64,000 nt of DNA, from contig JBFWVR010000018.1 of assembly GCA_050246635.1 (NCBI GenBank), forward strand, positions 62,001 to 126,000, read 5' to 3'. The notes beneath the pieces were generated by a model, which worked only from the letters and a program-made list of their open reading frames with translations, searched no databases and had not been told where the DNA came from. Origin of the DNA: JBFWVR01 sp050246635 (GTDB lineage: Bacteria; Acidobacteriota; Vicinamibacteria; Vicinamibacterales; UBA2999). Below, in pieces: positions 16,203 through 23,907 of this stretch. The position numbers and the translations under genes are program-made. Positions within the stretch are counted from its first letter, which is position 1. Each line of letters opens with the position of its first letter.

Positions 16203-16718
16203 GTGACGCCCGCGAAGACGCAACCCGCCCTGCTCGGCGGCGTCGTGATCGGCGTGCTGTCGGCGCTCCCCGTCATCAACGTCGCCAACTGCTGCTGCGC
16301 CTGGATCCTGCTGGGCGGCGCGCTGGCCGCGTACCTGATGCAGCAGGGCCACCCCGAACCCATCCAGACCGGTGACGGTGCGGTGGTGGGCCTGATGGCC
16401 GGCGCCATCGGCGGCGCGCTCGGCAGCGTCCTGTCCATCCCCATCGGGATCCTGATGGGCCCGTTCCAGCGGCGCATGCTGCAGCGGACCCTCGAGAACG
16501 GCGGCGGGGACCTGCCGCCCGCGCTGCGCGGCTTCTTCGAGACCCTCGCCCACGGCCCCGCCGAGGGCGGCGCCCCCTTCCTCGTCCTCGGCCTCGGCTG
16601 GATCCTGGGCTTCATGTTCTGGCTGGTCGTCTCCGCGATCTTCGCCATGCTCGGAGGCATCCTCGGAACCCTGCTGTTCCGGAGGGCGCCGGCTCCAGCG
16701 CCGCCCCCGCTTCCCTGA
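16203..16718 (+). CDS. Small integral membrane protein of unknown function
   Basis: A 171-residue protein with three to four hydrophobic segments (about 10-45, 60-90 and 125-162) rich in Gly and Ala. A striking NVANCCCAWILLGG with three adjacent cysteines lies in the first segment, and small-residue-packed helices follow (GLMAGAIGGALGSVLSIPIG). Between the last two is a short soluble loop. The GTG start at 16203 is preceded by a strong GGGGGGAGGA. It follows the inositol synthase by 21 bases and may be co-transcribed. The end of its coding sequence is one arm of a 23-base perfect inverted repeat. Confidence 0.75.
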   Translation: MTPAKTQPALLGGVVIGVLSALPVINVANCCCAWILLGGALAAYLMQQGHPEPIQTGDGAVVGLMAGAIGGALGSVLSIPIGILMGPFQRRMLQRTLENGGGDLPPALRGFFETLAHGPAEGGAPFLVLGLGWILGFMFWLVVSAIFAMLGGILGTLLFRRAPAPAPPPLP

Positions 16719-16761
16719 GCGGCGCGCCGCCGCGCCCGCCGGAACAGCAGGGTTCCGAGGA
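16660..16761. repeat. 23-base perfect inverted repeat spanning the 3' end of the membrane protein gene
   Basis: Positions 16660-16682, inside the coding sequence, are the exact reverse complement of 16739-16761, with 56 bases between that include the stop codon. The right arm touches the start of the family A element. This could form a very stable hairpin on the mRNA, or be the remains of a fold-back duplication. Confidence 0.8.
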
Positions 16762-16956
16762 TTGAAGATCGAAGATCTCAGATTGAAGATTGATTGACGA
16801 AGGCAGATCGCCGCGATGGACGATCTGATTGTTCGATTGGGGGATAGCGAGCCGCCCCGCAATCAGCCAATCCACCCAGTCAATCTCCCAATAAATCTCC
16901 AATCCGAAATCTGCCTTCTGCAATAAATCTTCAATCTGAAATCTTCAATCTGAGAT
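16759..16956. repeat. AT-rich palindromic intergenic element, family A, copy 2
   Basis: Homologous to 4040-4252: left arm with CAGATTGAAGAT and TTGATTGACGAAGGCAGATC, right arm (16921-16956) carrying the same 21-base unit found at 4199-4219, and a related middle (CAATCAGCCAATCCA, then CAATAAATCT). Unlike copy 1 it lies between two genes of the same direction. Its right arm reaches the promoter of acs. Confidence 0.85.
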
Positions 16957-16965
16957 CGCTATACT
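16936..16965 (+). promoter_or_regulatory. Candidate acs promoter, CTGAAA / TATACT
   Basis: TATACT at 16960-16965 lies 7 bases before the acs ATG. CTGAAA at 16936-16941, 18 bases earlier, lies within the right arm of the family A element, so the repeat may supply the -35 region. The transcript would be leaderless or nearly so. Confidence 0.45.
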
Positions 16966-16972
16966 CCGTGGC

Positions 16973-18934
16973 ATGAGCGACAAGCCTGTATCCCCGGAGA
17001 TCGAGGCGCTCCTGCGCGAGGACCGCGCCTTCCCACCCGCGGAGGCCTTCCGGCGGGAGGCCCACGTGTCGGACCCCGGCATCTACGAGCGCGCCGCGGC
17101 GGATCCCGAGGCGTTCTGGGAAGGCTTCGCGAAGGAGCTCGACTGGATCGAGCCGTGGACCACGGTGCTCGACTGGCAGCCACCCGACGCGAAGTGGTTC
17201 GTCGGCGGCAAGCTCAACGCCAGCGTCAACTGCCTCGACCGGCACCTCGCCACGCCTCGCCGCAACAAGGCCGCGATCATCTGGGAAGGCGAGCCGGGCG
17301 ACCGGCGCACGCTGACCTACCACGACCTGCATCGGGAGGTCTGCCAGTTCGCCAACGTGCTGCGCACCCTCGGGGTCACCAGGGGCGACCGCGTCGCGCT
17401 GTACATGCCGCTCGTCCCGGAGCTGGCCATCGCGATGCTCGGCTGCGCCCGCATCGGCGCCGTCCACTCCGTCGTCTTCGGCGGCTTCAGCGCGGAGTCG
17501 CTGCGCGACCGCATCAACGACTCGTCCTGCAAGGTCCTGGTCACCGCCGATGGTGGTTTTCGTCGCGGCAACGTCGTGCCGCTCAAACAGGTGGCGGACG
17601 AGGCCCTCGCCGACACGCCCTCGATCGAGCACGTGGTCGTCGTGCGCCGTGGCGTAGCCGACGTCCCGGTCGCGTGGACCGAAGGGCGCGATCACTGGTA
17701 CCACGACTTGATGGCCGCCGCGTCGCCCAGGGCCGCACCCGAAGCGATGGACGCCGAGGACATGCTCTACATCCTCTACACGTCCGGCACGACGGGGAAG
17801 CCCAAGGGCATCGTCCACACCACCGGCGGCTACATGGTCGGCACCTATGCCACCACGAAGCTCGTCTTCGACCTGAAGGACGAGGACGTGTACTGGTGCA
17901 CGGCCGACATCGGCTGGGTGACCGGCCACAGCTACGTGGTCTACGGCCCCCTGGCCAACGGCGCGACGGTGGTCATGTACGAAGGGGCGCCCGACTGGCC
18001 GCGGAAGGACCGCTTCTGGGAGATCGTCGAGCGCTACGGCGTCACCATCTTCTACACGGCGCCCACGGCCATCCGCGCCTTCATGCGCTGGGGCACCGAC
18101 TGGCCGAAGGGGCACGACCTCTCGTCGCTGCGCCTGCTCGGATCGGTGGGTGAACCCATCAACCCCGAGGCCTGGGTCTGGTATCACCTGCACATCGGGG
18201 GCGAGCGCTGCCCCGTCGTGGACACGTGGTGGCAGACGGAAACCGGCGGCATCATGATCACCCCGCTGCCGGGCATCACGAGCACGAAACCCGGCTCGGC
18301 GACGCAGCCGTTCCCGGGGATCAGCGCCGAGATCCTCACCGACAGCGGCGAGTCCGTCCCCGTCGGCGGCGGGCTGCTCGCAATCACGAAGCCGTGGCCG
18401 TCGATGCTGCGTGGCATCTACGGCGATCCCGAACGGTTCCGCCGGCAGTACTGGAGCCGCTGGCCCGGCGGGATCTACTTCACCGGTGACGGCGCCAAGC
18501 GGGATGACGACGGGTTCTTCTGGCTGCTGGGGCGTGTCGACGACGTGATCAACGTCGCCGGGCATCGCATCGGCACGATGGAGGTCGAGAGCGCGCTCGT
18601 CGACCACCCGCAGGTCGCCGAAGCCGCCGTCGTCGGGCGCAGCCACGAGATCAAGGGCCAGGCGATCTCCGCGTTCGTCACGGTCAAGGAGGGCGTCGCG
18701 CACTCCGAGGCGCTGGCCGACGAGCTGAAGCGCCACGTCTCGCACAAGATCGGCGCGATTGCCCGGCCCGACGACATCATTTTCAGCGCCGACCTGCCGA
18801 AGACCCGATCCGGCAAGATCATGCGCCGCCTGCTCCGCGACATCGCCGAGGGCAAGACGCTCGGCGACACCACGACGCTCGCCGACCCGTCGGTCGTCGC
18901 GCGGCTGAAGGAGCAGTACCAGTCGGAAGGCTGA
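16973..18934 (+). CDS. acs: Acetyl-CoA synthetase (AMP-forming)
   Basis: Activates acetate to acetyl-CoA using ATP via an acetyl-AMP intermediate. The 653-residue product is full length. The ATP loop YTSGTTGKPKG (about 271-281), the acetyl-CoA synthetase block TADIGWVTGHSYVVYGPL, the WWQTETGG that sets the small acyl pocket, the hinge region YFTGDGAKRDDDG and the C-terminal PKTRSGKIMRR are all visible. The Lys of that last motif is the residue acetylated to switch off the enzyme in other bacteria. It is a single gene with its promoter box against the start codon. Confidence 0.96.
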   Translation: MSDKPVSPEIEALLREDRAFPPAEAFRREAHVSDPGIYERAAADPEAFWEGFAKELDWIEPWTTVLDWQPPDAKWFVGGKLNASVNCLDRHLATPRRNKAAIIWEGEPGDRRTLTYHDLHREVCQFANVLRTLGVTRGDRVALYMPLVPELAIAMLGCARIGAVHSVVFGGFSAESLRDRINDSSCKVLVTADGGFRRGNVVPLKQVADEALADTPSIEHVVVVRRGVADVPVAWTEGRDHWYHDLMAAASPRAAPEAMDAEDMLYILYTSGTTGKPKGIVHTTGGYMVGTYATTKLVFDLKDEDVYWCTADIGWVTGHSYVVYGPLANGATVVMYEGAPDWPRKDRFWEIVERYGVTIFYTAPTAIRAFMRWGTDWPKGHDLSSLRLLGSVGEPINPEAWVWYHLHIGGERCPVVDTWWQTETGGIMITPLPGITSTKPGSATQPFPGISAEILTDSGESVPVGGGLLAITKPWPSMLRGIYGDPERFRRQYWSRWPGGIYFTGDGAKRDDDGFFWLLGRVDDVINVAGHRIGTMEVESALVDHPQVAEAAVVGRSHEIKGQAISAFVTVKEGVAHSEALADELKRHVSHKIGAIARPDDIIFSADLPKTRSGKIMRRLLRDIAEGKTLGDTTTLADPSVVARLKEQYQSEG

Positions 18935-18951
18935 CGCGCACGTCCCGCGAC

Positions 18952-19620
18952 TCAGAATCCGACGACCGCGCCGCCGGACAGCTCGAACCGCCGTCCGACG
19001 GCGCGGTTCGTCGTACGGTCCCCGAAGTCGGCGCGGGACGTGCCGGCCAGCACTCGCAACCGCAGCGGACCCGACAGCCGGTGTTCGACGCCCCCTCCGA
19101 ACCGGAGCAGGCCCTGTCCGTCCTGCTGGGTGAGCAGCGTGCCGCGCTGCCGGACCGACACGTCGAAGTCCCGACTCACCTCCGAGACGTAGGCAAAGAC
19201 CAGCGTGCTCGCGCCCACGGTGTGGCCGGCGCTCAGCAGCCAGTGCCACTGCCGTGAGGTGTCGTAGTCGATGCGGAGGGCGCGGGCCGGGTCGTCCAGG
19301 TGCAGCGTCCCGTCGAGCCATCCGATCCCGAGCTCGGCACCGAACACGAAGCCGGACAGGCCGGCCCGGAGACCGCCAAAGACCGAGGTGACGAGGCGGG
19401 AGCCTTCCTGGAGCGTGTCGACGCCGTCGACCAGCGCCCCGCCGATGACCTGTTGCCGCCCGGCGTCGATACCGGCATAGAGCCCGCTGAAGGTGTCGGC
19501 CCCGGTGGCCTGTGCGTCGGCAGGCACGGCGGGCAGTGTCACCACGCAGGCGGCCAGGAGACAGATGAACGCGGCGCGGCGTACCCGGCGGAGGACGATC
19601 GCGGCTGGAATGTGCGTCAT
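18952..19620 (-). CDS. Putative outer-membrane beta-barrel protein
   Basis: A 222-residue exported protein, function unknown. After a signal peptide (AAFICLLAACVVTLPAVPADAQA) the sequence has alternating-hydrophobicity strands rich in Gly and aromatic residues (FSGLYAGIDAGRQQVIGGAL; FGGLRAGLSGFVFGAELGIGW; WHWLLSAGHTVGASTLVFAYVSEV) and ends in VGF, the terminal Phe used by the BAM machinery. The look is of an eight-stranded OmpA/Opa-like porin-family barrel. It converges on acs with 17 bases between. The 87 bases upstream to 19707 hold nothing recognisable. Confidence 0.72.
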   Translation of the reverse strand: MTHIPAAIVLRRVRRAAFICLLAACVVTLPAVPADAQATGADTFSGLYAGIDAGRQQVIGGALVDGVDTLQEGSRLVTSVFGGLRAGLSGFVFGAELGIGWLDGTLHLDDPARALRIDYDTSRQWHWLLSAGHTVGASTLVFAYVSEVSRDFDVSVRQRGTLLTQQDGQGLLRFGGGVEHRLSGPLRLRVLAGTSRADFGDRTTNRAVGRRFELSGGAVVGF

Positions 19621-19707
19621 GGCGAGGCACGAGGCAAGGCGTGTGCCTTCGCGGCGATGCTGGCCCCTCCGCTCGTCCCGCGCGCCGCGGGAGGGGAGGG
19701 CGGGTAA

Positions 19708-20859
19708 TCAGGTCGTGGAACGATCGCGGGCGAGGGCCTCGACGCGTTCGCGCTCGAGGCGCACGTGCCGGCCGGCCGTGATTGGTTCGAGCCGGCCGTC
19801 GCCCACGAGGCGTTCGATGCCGGCGATATCGGTGTTCAGGACCACCGAGGCCTCTTCGACCGACATGAGCCGCGGCGGCAGCTCGACCTGCTCGACGCAG
19901 TTGCGCCCGCCGAGCTTCGCCCGGACCACGGCGGCTTCCGCGGCGCGGAGCAGGCGGACCTCGTCGATGGGCTCGCCCTCCAGCGCCCGCGCGGAGACCA
20001 CCGCGACGCTGACCGTCACCTCCGCACGCTCCTCCGTGCGGTAGTCGCGGAAGGTCAGGCGCTCCGCCACCATGGTGCGCGTGCGCTCTGCGAGGGCGAG
20101 CGCGTCAGGAGGCGAGGTCTCGGGGAGCAGCACCGCGATGGCGTCCTCGTGATACCGCACGACCCAGTCGTGCTGGCGGAAGTAGGTGCGCAGCAGGATG
20201 CCGAGCCGCTCGAGGATGCGGTCGCCGACCCCGAAGCCGTGGATGCGGTTGATGTCCGAGAGGTTGTCGACATCGAGCACGATGAGCGACAGCCAGTGCT
20301 CGAAGCGCTCGGCCCGGTAGCATTCCTTGGCGAGGACCGCGTCGAGCACGGGCCGGGTATGCAGGGTGGTCAGCGGATCGACGATGGCCTGCTCTGACGG
20401 CGTGGCGAGCGCGCGCGCCGTCCACGCGGCAAGCAGGTCGACGCCGGCGCGGCGCAGGGTCTGAGCGGCCTGTGGCCAGGGCTCCGTGGTCGCGCCGATG
20501 AGCGGGTCGGTCGAGACCTCGTCGAGGCTGGTGTTGAGCGCGAGGTCGATGAAGGTGAACAGCTGGTCGGGCGCGAGGTCGCGTTCGGCCGCCGTGTCCA
20601 TCAGCTCGCTGATGCCGCTCGCCCGGTAGTCGAGCGAGGCGGCCAGCACGGTCTCCGACAGCAGCCGGACGACGAGGGCGCCGAGCCGGGTGCAGTACTC
20701 CGCCTCGAGGCGGCGCGGGCCGGTGAACGGGAAGACCGCCACGGTGTCGGCGACGATGACGTCCGCGCGCTCGATCAGCCGCGCGGCGGCCCGCCGGCGC
20801 AGGGTGTGGTCGTCGCGGGAAGGCGCGCCAGGCGCCGTGTCCGGAGGCTGGAGGTCCAC
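19708..20859 (-). CDS. Degenerate GGDEF protein with C-terminal excisionase-type DNA-binding domain
   Basis: The 383-residue product begins with a helical region (about 20-155) of unknown role, continues with a GGDEF-fold domain (about 160-325; VLDVDNLSDINRIHGFGVGDRIL) and ends with a MerR/excisionase-like helix-turn-helix (about 330-378; MSVEEASVVLNTDIAGIERLV). The active loop reads RYHEDAIAVLLPE (235-247): HEDAI replaces GGDEF, removing the catalytic acid, so diguanylate cyclase activity is unlikely and nucleotide sensing is more plausible. Start is GTG. It is divergent from the PilB-like gene, which suggests that it may regulate that gene; this is inference. Confidence 0.82.
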   Translation of the reverse strand: MDLQPPDTAPGAPSRDDHTLRRRAAARLIERADVIVADTVAVFPFTGPRRLEAEYCTRLGALVVRLLSETVLAASLDYRASGISELMDTAAERDLAPDQLFTFIDLALNTSLDEVSTDPLIGATTEPWPQAAQTLRRAGVDLLAAWTARALATPSEQAIVDPLTTLHTRPVLDAVLAKECYRAERFEHWLSLIVLDVDNLSDINRIHGFGVGDRILERLGILLRTYFRQHDWVVRYHEDAIAVLLPETSPPDALALAERTRTMVAERLTFRDYRTEERAEVTVSVAVVSARALEGEPIDEVRLLRAAEAAVVRAKLGGRNCVEQVELPPRLMSVEEASVVLNTDIAGIERLVGDGRLEPITAGRHVRLERERVEALARDRSTT

Positions 20860-20944
20860 GTCGGGCCGATCGTGCCCCGAAAGCCCCTACCGCGGCAACC
20901 GCGAGCGGCCGAAACAGGGAACCGGGGAAGGCCGGCGGCGTGGC

Positions 20945-20962
20945 CTGCGCGAAACTGCGCAG
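20945..20962. promoter_or_regulatory. Small inverted repeat in the divergent gap
   Basis: CTGCGC-GAAACT-GCGCAG, a perfect 6-base stem, lies in the 180-base gap between the DNA-binding GGDEF protein gene and the PilB-like gene, just upstream of the candidate promoter at 20977. It could be an operator; there is no direct support. Confidence 0.25.
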
Positions 20963-20976
20963 CCCGGCACACGCGA

Positions 20977-21006
20977 TTGCGCCCGCCGTTGGTCCCTACC
21001 TATGAT
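20977..21006 (+). promoter_or_regulatory. Candidate promoter TTGCGC / TATGAT for the pilB-like gene
   Basis: TTGCGC at 20977-20982 and TATGAT at 21001-21006 are 18 bases apart. A start near 21013 would leave about 27 bases of leader with a CAGGA ribosome-binding site before the GTG at 21040. Confidence 0.45.
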
Positions 21007-21039
21007 GGCGGTTGGCCCCTCCGGGGGCGGGCAGGACTA

Positions 21040-23025
21040 GTGCGCAAGAAGCTGGGTGAAACCCTGATCCAGGCGGGGCTCATCACCGAAGACGACCTCC
21101 GGACCGCGCTTGCCGAGCACAAGCGCACCGGGGAGCGGCTCGGCGCGGTGCTCGTGCGCATGAACCTCGCCACCGAGCGCCAGATTGCCAAGGCCCTCGC
21201 CTACCAGCTCGGCTTCCCGTACCTGAACCTCGGCGAGACCCCCCCGGACCCGGGCGTCGTCACCCTGATTCCCAAGGAGGTCGCGCTCAAGCGCTCCTGC
21301 GTCGCGGTCCGCCTCGAGAAGAACCTGCTGACGGTCGCCATGGCCGACCCGCTGCTGTTCAGCCTGGTGCAGGACCTGGAATTCCAGACGGGATATCGCA
21401 TCAAGCAGGTCGTCGCGACCCGGGCCGACATCCTCGAGGCGATTGGTGCCGGATATCCCGACAAGGCCCTCATGCGGCCCGGCACGACGCCATCGTCGGC
21501 GCCGGTCCAGCGGCTGACGGCTCGCAGCGCCACCCCGCCAGGGGAGCGGGGCCTCGCGCGTCGCGGGGACGACGATCCGTTCGAGCCCATCGCGGGCCTG
21601 AAGGAGCGGAGCGAGGCCGCGCCCATCATCGATCTCGTGGACCTCGTGGTGAAGAGCGCCATCAAGGCGGCCGCGAGCGACATCCATATCGAGCCGATGG
21701 AGAAGGGCGTCCTCATCCGGCACCGGCTCGACGGCCTGCTCAAGGAGGTGATGGACCTTCCGAAGTGGGTGCACGAGGGCCTCATCGCGCGCCTCAAGAT
21801 CATGTCGGGCATGGACATCGCGGAGAAGCGCCTGCCCCAGGACGGGCGCATCCGCGTGGCGACGGACGAGGGGCGCGAGGTCGACTTCCGCGCCTCGACC
21901 CTGCGCACGCTGCACGGCGAGAAGATGGTGCTCCGCCTGCTGGATCACCAGCGCGGCGTGCCGCCGCTCGAGGAGCTGGGGTTCTCGGCCGCCGCGCTCG
22001 CCGAGCTCCGCCAGTTCCTGCGGTTCCAGCACGGCATGATCCTGGTCGTCGGGCCCACCGGCAGCGGCAAGACCACCACGCTCTGTTCCGCGCTCGTGGC
22101 GATGCAGTCGGAGCGCACGAACATCATCACGATCGAGGACCCGATCGAGTACCAGCTGCCGGGCGTGAACCAGACGCAGGTCAACGACAAGATCAAGTTG
22201 ACCTTCGCGAGCGCGCTGCGCTCGATCCTGCGGCAGGATCCCGACGTGATCCTGGTCGGCGAGATTCGCGATCAGGAGACGGCGCGCATCGCGGCGCAGG
22301 CGGCCCAGACGGGCCACCTCGTGCTCTCCACCCTGCACACCGACGATGCGCCGTCGGCGGTCACGCGGCTGCAGGACATCGGCATCGAGCCGTACGTCAT
22401 TGCCTCGGCCACGATCGGGATCGTCGCGCAACGCCTGCTCCGGCGCCTCTGCCCGGCGTGCCGGCGGCAGTACACGCCCCCGCCGGACGTGTTGCGCGCC
22501 CTGAACATGAGCGAGGCCGACGCGGACGCGCAGCCCTTCTATCGCGCGGTGGGCTGCGAGCAGTGCAACCAGACCGGCTACCGGGGGCGCGTGGGCGTCT
22601 ACGAGGTGCTGCGCGTGAACGAGCGGGTGCGCCGCCTGATCGCGCAGCGGGCTTCGGAGGACGCCGTGCGTGAGATGGCGCAGGCGACCGGCATGACGAC
22701 GCTCGCGGAGGACGCGCTGGCGAAGGTGCGGGCCGGCGTGACGACGGCCGAGGAACTGCTGCGCGTCGTGACCGAGGTGCGCGAGATGCGCTCGGCCTGC
22801 CCCGGCTGCGGCGTGACGGTCGGCCTCGACTTCGTGGCCTGCCCCGCGTGTGGCCGCCGGCTCAGTGGCGGCTGCCCGAGCTGTGGGCGCGCGCTGCAGC
22901 CCGGCTGGTCGTTCTGCCCGTACTGCGCGCGCAGCACCGAGCCGCGGCGCGAACGCCGCCTGCGCGAACGTGAGCGGCGTGAGCTGCCCTCGTCCAACGT
23001 CGCGGAGTTCAAGAAAGGGTTGTGA
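21040..23025 (+). CDS. PilB/GspE-type secretion ATPase with C-terminal zinc ribbons
   Basis: Hexameric AAA-like ATPase that powers type IV pilus extension or type II secretion from the cytoplasmic side. The 661-residue product has a GspE N-terminal domain (about 1-150; LGETLIQAGLITEDDL), then the core with the ASDIHIEP arginine-finger region, Walker A GPTGSGKTTT, the Asp box EDPIEYQLPGVNQTQV, Walker B DVILVGEIRDQET and the His box TGHLVLSTLHTDD, and the tetracysteine CPAC...CEQC zinc motif. Beyond the normal end (about 600-640) are four further CxxC pairs (CPGC, CPAC, CPSC, CPYC), resembling a double zinc ribbon, which ordinary PilB lacks. GTG start. It overlaps the next gene by 4 bases. Confidence 0.9.
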   Translation: MRKKLGETLIQAGLITEDDLRTALAEHKRTGERLGAVLVRMNLATERQIAKALAYQLGFPYLNLGETPPDPGVVTLIPKEVALKRSCVAVRLEKNLLTVAMADPLLFSLVQDLEFQTGYRIKQVVATRADILEAIGAGYPDKALMRPGTTPSSAPVQRLTARSATPPGERGLARRGDDDPFEPIAGLKERSEAAPIIDLVDLVVKSAIKAAASDIHIEPMEKGVLIRHRLDGLLKEVMDLPKWVHEGLIARLKIMSGMDIAEKRLPQDGRIRVATDEGREVDFRASTLRTLHGEKMVLRLLDHQRGVPPLEELGFSAAALAELRQFLRFQHGMILVVGPTGSGKTTTLCSALVAMQSERTNIITIEDPIEYQLPGVNQTQVNDKIKLTFASALRSILRQDPDVILVGEIRDQETARIAAQAAQTGHLVLSTLHTDDAPSAVTRLQDIGIEPYVIASATIGIVAQRLLRRLCPACRRQYTPPPDVLRALNMSEADADAQPFYRAVGCEQCNQTGYRGRVGVYEVLRVNERVRRLIAQRASEDAVREMAQATGMTTLAEDALAKVRAGVTTAEELLRVVTEVREMRSACPGCGVTVGLDFVACPACGRRLSGGCPSCGRALQPGWSFCPYCARSTEPRRERRLRERERRELPSSNVAEFKKGL

Positions 23026-23807
23026 AGACCCACTACGAGCTGCTCGGCATCGAGCCGTCCGCCGACCTCGAGACCATCAAGACGGCATTCCGGCGCGAGA
23101 TCGCGCGGTATCACCCCGACAAGGTCATGCACCTGGGCCAGGAGTTCCAGGAGATGGCCGCCGCCAGGGCCGCGGAGCTGACGGCCGCCTACAAGACCCT
23201 GACCGATCCCGCCCAGCGGGAGGCCTACGACGAGGCGCTCGCGGTCGCCCCCGAGCCCGCCGCGCCCGACGTGCCGCCGCCCTCCGAACCGGTCGTCCCC
23301 CCGCCTCCGGAGCCGGAGCCGCCGCCGGCGGCCGCGGCCCGGATGTTCGAGCGGGAGCGGGCCGGCCGGGACTCGATCCTGCGCCGTGCCGTCCTGGCGC
23401 GGGTCAGGGAACGCGTGGTGCGCCTGGTGGGCGACGTGGAGTCGCCTGACGTGCGCGGGTTCGACCTGGCCCTCCTGCCGCAGGCCCGGGCTCGTTTCCT
23501 GTCGCGGCCGGGCGCCCGCGTGCTGGTCCGGCTCGAGTCGGCGATCACGCCCGCCCTGGTCAGTGACGTGCTCGGCGCCGCGGGGCGCCTGGCGGCCGGG
23601 GACCCGAGGGGGCCCGTGGTCGTCCTGCTGTTCGGCAGCGAGTTCCCGCCACAGCGGGACCTGGTCCAGGCCGTCTCGGCGCACCAGCGTCGCGGTGCCC
23701 AGGCGCCTTCGCTCGTGCTCGTGGATGCCAGGGACTGGACCGTGCGACTGGCGGAGGTCACGGCCCCTGCAGCGAAGCGGGTCGTGGAGGCGATCAGTGG
23801 CGCCTGA
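23022..23807 (+). CDS. J-domain protein
   Basis: A 261-residue protein with an N-terminal J-domain (about 1-68; HYELLGIEPSADLETIKTAFRREIARYHPDKV, with the essential HPD) that would stimulate an Hsp70, a Pro-rich linker (about 75-105) and a C-terminal alpha/beta domain (about 110-250; RGPVVVLLFGSEFPPQRDLVQAVSAHQRR) I do not recognise. It lacks the zinc and substrate-binding domains of true DnaJ. Its GTG start overlaps the stop of the PilB-like gene (GTGA), so translation is coupled and a joint role, perhaps in assembling or remodelling the secretion ATPase, is plausible but unproven. Confidence 0.85.
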   Translation: MKTHYELLGIEPSADLETIKTAFRREIARYHPDKVMHLGQEFQEMAAARAAELTAAYKTLTDPAQREAYDEALAVAPEPAAPDVPPPSEPVVPPPPEPEPPPAAAARMFERERAGRDSILRRAVLARVRERVVRLVGDVESPDVRGFDLALLPQARARFLSRPGARVLVRLESAITPALVSDVLGAAGRLAAGDPRGPVVVLLFGSEFPPQRDLVQAVSAHQRRGAQAPSLVLVDARDWTVRLAEVTAPAAKRVVEAISGA

Positions 23808-23849
23808 ACACGGGAAGTAAGAAGGCAGAAGGCAGAAAAGGGGATCGCG

Positions 23850-23871
23850 GCGGCCGGAACCACCCGGCCGC
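23850..23871 (+). terminator. GC-rich hairpin after the J-domain gene
   Basis: GCGGCCGG and CCGGCCGC form an 8-base stem with a 6-base loop, 42 bases after the stop codon. There is no run of T after it, so it may only assist termination. Just before it is a short purine-rich direct repeat (AGAAGGC twice, about 23820-23837). Confidence 0.4.
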
Positions 23872-23907
23872 TCCGAACGTCCATCCCTATGGGAGACTGA
23901 ACGCCGT

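Noticed and set aside
20865..20975. A stretch with AAACAGGGAA, faintly like the core of cobalamin or cyclic-dinucleotide riboswitches
   Set aside because: The other conserved boxes and stems are missing or in the wrong order, and the downstream gene does not fit cobalamin control.
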